DNA of 15,909 bases from Bacteroidales bacterium (lineage in GTDB: Bacteria > Bacteroidota > Bacteroidia > Bacteroidales > UBA932), in NCBI GenBank assembly GCA_017556665.1, contig JAFYMJ010000276.1:1-15909 (forward strand). The letters are read 5' to 3'. Below are positions 7,873 through 14,551 of the stretch, piece after piece; the stretch's first letter is position 1; the number at the start of each line of letters is the position of its first letter. The position numbers were made by a program, and so were the translations under genes. The notes beneath the pieces were generated by a model, which was given only the letters and a program-made list of their open reading frames with translations, was not told the DNA's origin and did not search any database.

Positions 7873-9345
7873 CTATTTTTCGTTAAACTCTTTTATCTCT
7901 TTAATAATGTTGTTTATTAATCCCATTTTTAAATCATAAAGCTCATCTGATATGTCAACTTTATAGTAGTGAGGGTTAATAAGACGTTTTTCTGTTTCGT
8001 TCAAACTTGCAAGATTTGAAAGGTAATATTCTCTCTTTAGTGGAATAGGGGAGTCTTTGTAAAGAATCTCTCCATCTTTTATTACCTGCTCCTGCAAAAC
8101 TTTCCAACCGTAACTTCCTGCTGGGAATACTTTTGATTGGGTCTCGTCAAACTCACTTTGGATTGGAAGTTCTGCACAAGATTCAATTTTCTTGCAGGTG
8201 GCATCTCCTCTAAGACAAGTTATGTCTGCCTTGAATTTGCCGTTCTGAATAATTCTGTATGTAACCTGGAATCCTGGGTTAATTAGTTTTATCTTATCCT
8301 CTGATCTTTTGATTACAGGTGTATCTTCTATCTGTACCAGTTTGAAAACATTTCCAAAGCAAGGATTGTGTTTGCTGGTTGCAATTGCATCACCTACACC
8401 ATAAGCATCAATTTTGGCATCCTGTCTTTCTACATCTGTAATCAGGTACTCGTCCAAAGCATTGGTAGCAAATATCTTGCAATTTGTATATCCTGCTTTA
8501 TCCAGCATATCCCTGCATTTTCTTGAAAGGTATGCCAAGTCTCCGCTATCAAGTCTTATACCAAAGCCGTACTGGTAATCGTTGTCAATTCCACACTCCT
8601 GATATGCCCTTATTGCATTCTTTACTCCACATTTTAAAGTGTCGTATGTATCAACCAACAGGATAAGTGGCTCATTCTTGTGTGTTTGTATATAAGCTTT
8701 AAAAGCCTCAAGCTCACCTTGTATTGTAGAACCAAATGCAGTTACATAGCTGTGGGCCATGGTACCTGTACTCAAGTTGTCAAACAATACGCTTGTAAGT
8801 ATGTTGGAGGTGTTTGCGCATCCGCCAATACATGCAGCTTTGGCTCCGTATGTTGCAGCCCACGGCCCATGTGCGCGGCGAGATCCAAACTCACTTACAG
8901 GTTTGGTTGTACTTCTTGTAACGCGGCTGGCTTTGGTAGCAACAGCCATCTGATGGTTCATAATGCACAATAGAGGAGTTTCCAGAATTTGAGCCTCTAT
9001 TAAAGGAGCTTCTATTGTAATTATAGGTTGGGTAGGGAAGGCAATCTCTCCCTCTTTCATAGCATATACATTGCCGGTAAATTTTACATTTGCTATGAAT
9101 TTTCTGAACTCTTTATAGTTCTCCCCCGGAAGGAATTTCTCAAAGAAAGCCTCATCCTTGTTGCCAAGGTTTTTGATCATTTCAATAGATTCAGAAATTC
9201 CACTCACCACAGCCCAGTTGTTTTTATCGGGAGCCTGTCTGAAAAATAGGTTGAAAACAGCACGCTTGTTGCTCATACCTAAATCATAAAAGGATTTTCC
9301 CATTGTATATTGGTACTTGTCCGAGCAATAACTAATGTCCATCAT
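7873..9345 (-). CDS. pncB: Nicotinate phosphoribosyltransferase
   Basis: A 490-residue cytoplasmic enzyme of NAD salvage (Preiss-Handler route). It joins nicotinate and PRPP to nicotinate mononucleotide, coupled to ATP hydrolysis. Visible family motifs: the N-terminal DKYQYTMG (9-16), which contributes to the substrate site; SEFGSRRAHGP (151-161); TSNILTSVLF followed by GTMAHSYV (194-201) with His198 as the expected phosphorylated histidine; VDTYDT (231-236); and a downstream LDSGDL phosphate-binding strand. It is longer than the 400-residue E. coli PncB and matches the roughly 490-residue subgroup. Two ATGs stand in tandem at 9345 and 9342; either could be used. It has its own -7 box at 9375-9382, divergent from the AmgK-RapZ gene, and precedes the porin gene by 32 bases. 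Confidence 0.95.
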   Translation of the reverse strand: MMDISYCSDKYQYTMGKSFYDLGMSNKRAVFNLFFRQAPDKNNWAVVSGISESIEMIKNLGNKDEAFFEKFLPGENYKEFRKFIANVKFTGNVYAMKEGEIAFPTQPIITIEAPLIEAQILETPLLCIMNHQMAVATKASRVTRSTTKPVSEFGSRRAHGPWAATYGAKAACIGGCANTSNILTSVLFDNLSTGTMAHSYVTAFGSTIQGELEAFKAYIQTHKNEPLILLVDTYDTLKCGVKNAIRAYQECGIDNDYQYGFGIRLDSGDLAYLSRKCRDMLDKAGYTNCKIFATNALDEYLITDVERQDAKIDAYGVGDAIATSKHNPCFGNVFKLVQIEDTPVIKRSEDKIKLINPGFQVTYRIIQNGKFKADITCLRGDATCKKIESCAELPIQSEFDETQSKVFPAGSYGWKVLQEQVIKDGEILYKDSPIPLKREYYLSNLASLNETEKRLINPHYYKVDISDELYDLKMGLINNIIKEIKEFNEK

Positions 9346-9374
9346 TTTATTTAAATGTTATGTTGCCAATAATA

Positions 9375-9382
9375 CAAAGGTA
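9375..9382 (-). promoter_or_regulatory. -7 box of pncB
   Basis: TACCTTTG on the minus strand matches TAnnTTTG, 29 bases before the pncB ATG at 9345. It faces away from the plus-strand box at 9395-9402, with 12 bases between them. Confidence 0.6.
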
Positions 9383-9394
9383 CATTATTTTTAG

Positions 9395-9402
9395 TATTTT
9401 TG
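9395..9402 (+). promoter_or_regulatory. -7 box of the AmgK-RapZ / MurU operon
   Basis: TATTTTTG matches TAnnTTTG and lies 26 bases before the ATG at 9429. It is divergent from the pncB box; the two sit symmetrically around 12 bases, so RNA polymerase bound at one should cover the other. Confidence 0.55.
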
Positions 9403-9428
9403 TACATAAAAATATAAAAGAAACCTAT

Positions 9429-10847
9429 ATGAAGCAGATAGAACAACTTTTTGAACAATATACTAGACAAAAGCCAACCCAGATATATGAATTGCCATCA
9501 AGCGGAAGCAACAGAAGGTATTTTAGAGTATCTGGAGAGGGGATATCTCTTATTGGAGCAAAAGGTTTGGATGTTGATGAGAATATTGCCTTTATGGAGA
9601 TTGCCAAGCATTTTAAGCTAAGGGGACTGCCTGTTCCTCAGGTTTTATATGCAAGTGCAGACAAATTCTTTTATTTGCAGGAAGATTTGGGAGATCAGAC
9701 CTTGTTCAATACAATTTCTGCAGGTAGGGAATCGGGCAATTATTCAGAAGAGGAGAAAACTCTGCTTAAAAAGACAATAGCCTTGTTGCCAAAATTGCAG
9801 TTTGAAGGTGGCAAGGGGTTGGATTACAATATATGCTTTCCACAACCTGAGTTTGATGAGAGAAACGTATGGTTTGATTTTAACTATTTCAAGTATTGTT
9901 TCCTAAAGACAACAGGAATAGAGTTCAGTGAGATCAAACTCCATAACGATATGCAAAAAATGGCAGAAGATCTTTTGGAGGGTGAGCATGCAGAAACTTT
10001 CATGTATAGAGATTTTCAGGCTAGAAATGTAATGCTTGTAAACAATGAGCCATACTTTATAGACTTTCAGGGAGGCAGAAAAGGTCCTTTCTACTACGAC
10101 CTTGCATCTTTTGTTTGGCAGGCAAAGGCAAACTATTCATCTGAACTTAAAGAGGAACTTATTCAGACATACAAAGATGCCCTTAAAAAGTATGTAGATG
10201 TTCCCAATGATGTATTTGACAAAAAACTTAGATTGTTTGTACTGTTCCGCACAATGCAAGTGTTGGGAGCGTATGGTTTTAGAGGATATTTTGAGAAAAA
10301 ACCACATTTTCTACAGAGTGTGCCGTTTGCAATAGATAACCTTAGAAAGCTTATTGCAGAACCTTTTACAGAGTATCCGTATGTACAGCAGATTCTTACT
10401 GAACTTACCCAAATGAGACAGTTCTCTGATCTTAGGGCAGAGAAAAAACTTGAGGTGAGAATATTCAGCTTCTCATACAAAAAAGGAATTCCTACAGACG
10501 ACAGCGGAAATGGTGGAGGATATGTATTTGATTGCAGAGCAATAGACAATCCTGGCAAATATGACCATTTCAAGCACTTTACAGGGTTGGATAAAGAGGT
10601 AATAGATTATCTTGAGGCAGACGGTGGAGTAACAAAGTTCCTGACAAATGTATATGATTTGGCAGATGTTCATGTAAAACGATATATGGAGCGCAAATTT
10701 ACAAATCTTATGTTCTGTTTTGGATGTACAGGTGGTCAGCACAGATCAGTTTATTGTGCCCAGCATCTGGCAGAGTATCTTGCAAAGAGATATAACATTA
10801 CAATTAAATTGTATCATAGAGAGCAAGGGATAGAGCAGGAATTCTAA
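9429..10847 (+). CDS. AmgK-like amino-sugar kinase fused to a RapZ C-terminal domain
   Basis: A 472-residue two-domain protein. Residues about 5-310 form an APH/choline-kinase-like fold resembling AmgK, the anomeric MurNAc/GlcNAc kinase: the nucleotide-site region SSGSNRRYFRV (24-34), the catalytic loop MYRDFQARNVML (192-203) with Asp195 and Asn200, and the metal-site IDFQGGRKGPFYYDLAS (211-227). Tyr193 stands where most relatives have His. Residues about 340-472 match the C-terminal domain of RapZ: IFSFSYKKGIP, YVFDCRAIDNP, FTGLDKEV, and FGCTGGQHRSVYCAQHLAEY (431-450). The P-loop ATPase half of RapZ is absent, replaced by the kinase. The MurU-like gene follows 12 bases after the stop, supporting a MurNAc 1-phosphate route to UDP-MurNAc in the cytoplasm. 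The longest frame starts at 9360 but would run through the promoter, so ATG 9429 is chosen. The substrate is inferred, not shown. Confidence 0.85.
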   Translation: MKQIEQLFEQYTRQKPTQIYELPSSGSNRRYFRVSGEGISLIGAKGLDVDENIAFMEIAKHFKLRGLPVPQVLYASADKFFYLQEDLGDQTLFNTISAGRESGNYSEEEKTLLKKTIALLPKLQFEGGKGLDYNICFPQPEFDERNVWFDFNYFKYCFLKTTGIEFSEIKLHNDMQKMAEDLLEGEHAETFMYRDFQARNVMLVNNEPYFIDFQGGRKGPFYYDLASFVWQAKANYSSELKEELIQTYKDALKKYVDVPNDVFDKKLRLFVLFRTMQVLGAYGFRGYFEKKPHFLQSVPFAIDNLRKLIAEPFTEYPYVQQILTELTQMRQFSDLRAEKKLEVRIFSFSYKKGIPTDDSGNGGGYVFDCRAIDNPGKYDHFKHFTGLDKEVIDYLEADGGVTKFLTNVYDLADVHVKRYMERKFTNLMFCFGCTGGQHRSVYCAQHLAEYLAKRYNITIKLYHREQGIEQEF

Positions 10848-10859
10848 TTGTTTGGAACA

Positions 10860-11711
10860 ATGAAAGCAATGATTTTTGCGGCGGGAATAGGTTCCCGTCT
10901 AAAACCAATTACAGATACCCTTCCAAAGGCACTTGTGCCAATTTGTGGCGAGCCACTACTGTTGCATCTGATAAAAAAACTTAAAAGATACGGGTACAAT
11001 GATGCTGTAATAAATCTGCACCATTTTGCCCAAAAAATAAGGGCTTATGTAGAGCAGGAAAAGAACTTTGGAATAAATATCTCCTTCTCCGACGAATCTG
11101 ATCTCCTTAGAAATACAGGTGGTGCAATAAAGCATGCTGCAGATTATTTAAAGGGGAATGAGCCATTTATGGTACATAATGTAGATATTTTGTCAAACCT
11201 TGATTTTGATGATTTCTACGATTACCACATGTCAAACTCAATCTCAATAGATACCCCTTTGGCTACAGTGCTGGTGAGTGACAGAAAAACAACAAGATAT
11301 CTGTTGTTTGATTCATCCAATAACCTTGTTGCTTGGATGAACCTTTCTACTGGAGAGGTAAAATCTCCATACGAATATTTGAGAAGGGAGGCAGATATAA
11401 AGGTTGATGATCCTACGCAAGGGGCAAGTGTAACAAATACAGATGCCCTTAACAAATCTTCTTTTGATTACAATGCCTTTTTGCAGAAGCATAATCTAAG
11501 AAAATATGCATTTGCCGGAATACATATCCTTAGTCCCTATGTTCTTACTTTAATGGAATCATACCCAGAGCGTTTTTCCATTATTGACTTTTATCTTGAC
11601 ATGGCAGACAAGTACAACATAAAAGGATATGTTGCAAAGGACCTCAAGCTTGTGGATGTTGGTAAGATGGACAGCATCCTTCTGGCCGAAGAGTTTTTAA
11701 AGAATAATTAA
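10860..11711 (+). CDS. murU: MurU-like sugar-1-phosphate nucleotidyltransferase
   Basis: A 283-residue NTP_transferase protein. The nucleotide-binding signature MIFAAGIGSRLKPITDTLPK (4-23) with KALVP is intact. LLRNTGGAIKHA (82-93) and MVHNVDIL (104-111) follow, the latter providing the metal-binding Asp109; LVDVGKM near the end (264-270) is the second typical acidic motif. Next to an AmgK-like kinase the best call is MurNAc-1-phosphate uridylyltransferase making UDP-MurNAc; a related sugar-1-phosphate such as GlcNAc-1-P is the main alternative. It appears to carry an extra polar segment (about 170-212) compared with short MurU proteins of about 225 residues. The longest frame starts at TTG 10848; ATG 10860 starts the conserved fold directly and is preferred. 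Its stop codon shares bases with the stop of the convergent peptidase gene. Confidence 0.82.
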   Translation: MKAMIFAAGIGSRLKPITDTLPKALVPICGEPLLLHLIKKLKRYGYNDAVINLHHFAQKIRAYVEQEKNFGINISFSDESDLLRNTGGAIKHAADYLKGNEPFMVHNVDILSNLDFDDFYDYHMSNSISIDTPLATVLVSDRKTTRYLLFDSSNNLVAWMNLSTGEVKSPYEYLRREADIKVDDPTQGASVTNTDALNKSSFDYNAFLQKHNLRKYAFAGIHILSPYVLTLMESYPERFSIIDFYLDMADKYNIKGYVAKDLKLVDVGKMDSILLAEEFLKNN

Positions 11712-12661
11712 AATACCAACCTTTCCAGTATTCCGTATGCTAGAAGGGTTGTTTTTTTAAGCTTCTCCCAATGTAATTTGTCGGGAGTATCTGTAGGCTT
11801 GTGGTAATCACTGTGAAGCTCCTCTTCCATCCATGCAATAAAAGGGATATCCTTTTTAGAGAATGGAGCATAGTCTGAGCCACCTTTACCATCTCCTTTA
11901 CGCTCATCCAAAATAACATTGAATGGAGCAGGAATCTCTTTTTGTGCCTCTTTACAAATATCCAACAAATACGGATAGTTATTGTTCCATGCAAATGTTA
12001 CAGTTGGGTTCTCTGGAGTTGCAGTACGTCCAACCATATCAAAATTCATATAGTGGACAATTGAATCTGTCTGGGTTCTGTTCTTGTACCAGTTGTGCAC
12101 AAAATATCTGGATCCCAACAAACCTTTTTCCTCTCCGTCCCATGCACAGAACAATACTGTATATTTAGGGGTACAGCCGGTTGCTTTCATCATTTTTGCA
12201 AGTGACAGAAGTGCTACTATTCCAGATGCATTGTCATCTGCTCCAGGGTGGATTCCCAAACCTTTCTTCTTACCCAAATGGTCAAAATGGGCACCAACAA
12301 CTACTATTTTATTGGGATCACTTCCCTCTATTTTACCTATAACGTTATATATCATGTTGGGATATACAGTCCCTTTTTTAGGCTCACCCTTGGCCTCATA
12401 CAAGTCTGCACTTGTAATAGGCTGCTTTATTACTTCATACCCTATTTTTGCAAACTCATTTTCCAGGAATTTTATTACAGGTAGAGATGCCTTCTTCCCT
12501 GCCTCTCTGCCCATAAATTTCTTTTGAGTTAGGAAATAAACAATTTCTTTGGCATATTCTGTTGTGTATATGTCTTTTACATCTTTAACATTATTGTTTG
12601 CATATGCTACATTAGCCATAATCATAAAAACAACAGAAAGGGTGTATATAATTTTTTTCAT
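11708..12661 (-). CDS. Secreted M28-family zinc metallopeptidase
   Basis: A 317-residue exported aminopeptidase-like enzyme. Residues 1-21 are a signal peptide (MKKIIYTLSVVFMIMANVAYA). The M28 metal site is complete: GAHFDHLG (123-130) with His125, GADDNASG (140-147) with bridging Asp142, WDGEEKGLLGS (174-184) with catalytic Glu177 and metal Glu178, NFDMVGR (206-212) with Asp208, and SDYHKPTDT (284-292) with His287. It should be a periplasmic di-zinc exopeptidase; its substrate is unknown. The longest open frame extends to 12760, across the divergent promoters and into the pyrophosphatase gene; ATG 12661 gives a perfect signal peptide and is chosen. The last codons overlap the stop of the MurU-like gene by 4 bases and also encode, on the other strand, that operon's terminator hairpin. 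Confidence 0.9.
   Translation of the reverse strand: MKKIIYTLSVVFMIMANVAYANNNVKDVKDIYTTEYAKEIVYFLTQKKFMGREAGKKASLPVIKFLENEFAKIGYEVIKQPITSADLYEAKGEPKKGTVYPNMIYNVIGKIEGSDPNKIVVVGAHFDHLGKKKGLGIHPGADDNASGIVALLSLAKMMKATGCTPKYTVLFCAWDGEEKGLLGSRYFVHNWYKNRTQTDSIVHYMNFDMVGRTATPENPTVTFAWNNNYPYLLDICKEAQKEIPAPFNVILDERKGDGKGGSDYAPFSKKDIPFIAWMEEELHSDYHKPTDTPDKLHWEKLKKTTLLAYGILERLVF
11717..11758 (+). terminator. Terminator of the AmgK-RapZ / MurU operon, inside the opposing gene
   Basis: A long hairpin begins 6 bases after the MurU-like stop. CAACCTTTC (11717-11725) pairs with GAAGGGTTG (11743-11751), with one G-U pair. Inside it AGTAT pairs with ATGCT around a 5-base loop. Seven T follow (11752-11758). 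This is a textbook plus-strand intrinsic terminator, placed in the last codons of the minus-strand M28 peptidase. Confidence 0.85.
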
Positions 12662-12694
12662 CAAAAATAGGTTTATAATGTTCAAATGAGGGTT

Positions 12695-12702
12695 CAAATA
12701 TA
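12695..12702 (-). promoter_or_regulatory. -7 box of the M28 peptidase gene
   Basis: TATATTTG on the minus strand matches TAnnTTTG, 33 bases before ATG 12661. It is paired back-to-back with the pyrophosphatase box at 12715-12722, 12 bases between them. Confidence 0.55.
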
Positions 12703-12714
12703 TAAACATTTTTG

Positions 12715-12722
12715 TACATTTG
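12715..12722 (+). promoter_or_regulatory. -7 box of the pyrophosphatase gene
   Basis: TACATTTG matches TAnnTTTG, 23 bases before ATG 12746. It has the same 12-base mirror spacing to its divergent partner as the pncB / AmgK-RapZ pair. Confidence 0.6.
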
Positions 12723-12745
12723 TAAGAAATAACTTCACCAGAACT

Positions 12746-13384
12746 ATGAAAATTATTCAATCACACAAATCGCATCCTTGGCACGGAATTCCCCTTGGAG
12801 ACAATGCTCCAGAAGAGGTTACAGCCTTTATAGAAATTGTACCTACAGATACAGTAAAATATGAAGTTGATAAAGTATCTGGATATCTTACAATTGACAG
12901 ACCACAGAAATTCTCCAATATAGTTCCTGCATTGTACGGGTTTCTTCCTCGTACATTGTGTTCAACAAATATGGCAGCACGCACAATGGAGGTTTTGGGT
13001 AGAGATGATATTAAGGGCGATGGCGATCCATTGGATATTTGTGTACTTACAGAAAAAGATGTAACTCATGGTGATATTGTTGTTAAGGCAATTCCTATTG
13101 GTGGTATAAGATTATTGGATCATAATGAGGCAGATGACAAGATTATAGCAGTGCTAAGAAATGATGCAATTTATAGCCAATATAAAGATATATCAGATCT
13201 TCCAGAGGCAATTACAAATAGACTTATCCACTATTTTACAACTTATAAGGATATTCCGGGTGTAGGCAAGCAGAGAATGTTCTTTGAAGGTTTGTATGGC
13301 AGAGAAGAGGCATATGAGGTTATCCGCCGTTCTGCACAGGATTATGATGTTGAAGTTTGGGGTAAAAACCTTTTAATAAGATAA
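12746..13384 (+). CDS. ppa: Inorganic pyrophosphatase, family I
   Basis: A 212-residue soluble enzyme that hydrolyses pyrophosphate to two phosphates and so pulls biosynthetic reactions forward, including nucleotidyl transfers such as the one made by the MurU-like protein nearby. The family I signature GDGDPLDICV (91-100) carries the metal-binding aspartates 92, 94 and 97; further acidic positions follow around 129-131 (EADDK). GYLTIDRPQ and ALYGFLPRT upstream belong to the active-site barrel. The sequence between the signature and the C-terminus, and the length, fit the somewhat longer Bacteroidales version rather than the 176-residue E. coli form. An open frame from 12686 would include the promoter, so ATG 12746 is used. 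A single-gene unit closed by a clear terminator. Confidence 0.93.
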   Translation: MKIIQSHKSHPWHGIPLGDNAPEEVTAFIEIVPTDTVKYEVDKVSGYLTIDRPQKFSNIVPALYGFLPRTLCSTNMAARTMEVLGRDDIKGDGDPLDICVLTEKDVTHGDIVVKAIPIGGIRLLDHNEADDKIIAVLRNDAIYSQYKDISDLPEAITNRLIHYFTTYKDIPGVGKQRMFFEGLYGREEAYEVIRRSAQDYDVEVWGKNLLIR

Positions 13385-13406
13385 TCAAACAACAACAATT
13401 AACAGG

Positions 13407-13430
13407 AAGGTGGCTCATGCCACCTTTTTT
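13407..13430 (+). terminator. Intrinsic terminator of ppa
   Basis: AAGGTGGC (13407-13414), loop TCAT, and GCCACCTT (13419-13426) form a perfect 8-bp stem, with a T-run to 13430. It lies 23 bases after the ppa stop codon. Confidence 0.92.
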
Positions 13431-13438
13431 GTATTCTC

Positions 13439-13470
13439 TTGCAATCAATATTTAAAATCTTGTATATTTG
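13439..13470 (+). promoter_or_regulatory. Promoter of the flavodoxin-fold reductase / ybaK pair
   Basis: TATATTTG (13463-13470) matches TAnnTTTG. A TTG (13439-13441) lies 21 bases before it as a possible -33 element. The ATG at 13490 follows the -7 box by 19 bases. Confidence 0.6.
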
Positions 13471-13489
13471 ACAAAATTCAAGTTTTAAT

Positions 13490-14065
13490 ATGGAATCTCT
13501 TGTTGTAATAAACGCGTGTATGAGAGAGGAGTCCCGAACTCAACGTATTTTAGATGGTGTGCTTGCACCACTATCTAAAAAGTATAATGTGGAAACAGTA
13601 AATATGGGTGAACTGGATTGCAAATGGGTAAATTCAGATGTCCTTAAGGAGAGGGATAACGGTTATGTACCCCAATTGTATGTAAATCTTGCAAAGAAAG
13701 TGGCCAATGCAGACAGACTTGTTATAGCAGCCCCTTTTTGGGATATGAGTTTCCCAAGTGTCCTTAAAGTTTTCTTTGAAAACATATCACTCTTTAATAT
13801 TACTTTTACAAGTACACAAACAGAGTGTGTTGGATTGTGTAAAGCTAAAAAGGTCCTTTATATTACAACAAGGGGAATGAACATTAAAACAGGAGACCCT
13901 TTAGAACAGGCAACCCCTTATATTAAGGCCCTTTCAAAATTATGGGGATTAGGGGAGTTGTATGTATTGTCGGCAGAGAATCTGGATTACTCTTCTGACA
14001 AAGAAATTGAAAGTAAAGTGGAGGCTGCAATTGCACAAGGCGTAGAATTGTGTAAAACATTCTAA
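13490..14065 (+). CDS. Flavodoxin-fold NAD(P)H:quinone or azo-type reductase
   Basis: A 191-residue cytoplasmic protein of the Flavodoxin_2 / FMN-dependent azoreductase group. An N-terminal strand SLVVINACMREESRTQRI (3-20) corresponds to the FMN phosphate-binding loop. LVIAAPFWDMSFPSVLKVFF (77-96) matches the segment that in AzoR-type enzymes reads P-x-(Y/W)-x-x-x-x-P-x-x-L-K and binds the isoalloxazine ring. VLYITTRGM (122-130) precedes the third FMN-contacting loop. Such enzymes pass two electrons from NAD(P)H to quinones, azo compounds or similar acceptors; the natural substrate is unknown. The ybaK gene begins 6 bases after its stop, so the two are probably one transcript from the promoter just upstream. 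Confidence 0.8.
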   Translation: MESLVVINACMREESRTQRILDGVLAPLSKKYNVETVNMGELDCKWVNSDVLKERDNGYVPQLYVNLAKKVANADRLVIAAPFWDMSFPSVLKVFFENISLFNITFTSTQTECVGLCKAKKVLYITTRGMNIKTGDPLEQATPYIKALSKLWGLGELYVLSAENLDYSSDKEIESKVEAAIAQGVELCKTF

Positions 14066-14071
14066 TGTGTT

Positions 14072-14551
14072 ATGAAGATACCAAAAACAAATGTTGCAAG
14101 AATATTGGATGTAAAAAAGGTGCAATATACTTTGGTGCCTTATGTTGTAGATGAGAATAATCTTGCAGCTACACATATAGCAGAGCAGCTTAATGAGGAT
14201 ATAGCCCAGGTATTCAAGACCCTTGTCCTAAGAGGTGACAAAACAGGTCTGATAGTGTGTGTTATCCCAGGAGATAAGGAGGTTGACTTAAAAAAGGCAG
14301 CCAAGTTGTCGGGGAACAAGAAGGTTGAAATGATTCTAATGAAAGAACTCCTTCCCCTAACAGGTTATATTAGAGGAGGGTGTTGTCCTATAGGAATGAA
14401 GAAGCCTTTCCCAACCTGGATCCATTCCACTTGCACAGATTTTGAATATATCTATATAAGTGCAGGGGTAAGAGGTCTGCAGCTTAAGATTAATCCTAAA
14501 GATCTTGTAGCTGTAGTTGGGGCAACAATTGGTGATCTTATTTCTTGCTAA
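14072..14551 (+). CDS. ybaK: Cys-tRNA(Pro)/Cys-tRNA(Cys) deacylase YbaK
   Basis: A 159-residue YbaK/EbsC-type editing protein that removes cysteine mischarged onto tRNA-Pro (and can hydrolyse Cys-tRNA-Cys). Motifs: VFKTLVLRG (47-55), with Lys49 at the position of the essential lysine; CVIPGDKEVDLKKAAKLSG (63-81); TGYIRGGCCPIGMKK (97-111); and ISAGVRGLQL (129-138). These cover the usual YbaK substrate pocket. Relatives commonly have GGCSPIG or GGISPLG; here Cys replaces that Ser. The length matches the family. Second gene of the pair with the flavodoxin-fold reductase. Its last 14 bases overlap the end of the convergent acyltransferase gene, and I see no terminator hairpin there. Confidence 0.92.
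   Translation: MKIPKTNVARILDVKKVQYTLVPYVVDENNLAATHIAEQLNEDIAQVFKTLVLRGDKTGLIVCVIPGDKEVDLKKAAKLSGNKKVEMILMKELLPLTGYIRGGCCPIGMKKPFPTWIHSTCTDFEYIYISAGVRGLQLKINPKDLVAVVGATIGDLISC

Noticed and set aside
10163..10573. A 136-codon minus-strand frame across the kinase-RapZ junction
   Set aside because: Considered as a sign that the fusion might be an artefact. The plus-strand frame is continuous through the junction with motifs on both sides, and the antisense frame has no recognisable domain.
12084..12527. A 147-codon plus-strand frame within the M28 peptidase gene
   Set aside because: It is a shadow of the peptidase, whose complete metal-site motifs are on the minus strand.
12670..12677. A second -7-like box (TATTTTTG, minus strand, about 12663-12670) directly before the M28 ATG
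   Set aside because: It nearly touches the start codon, leaving no room for a transcription start before the ATG; the box at 12695-12702 is better placed.
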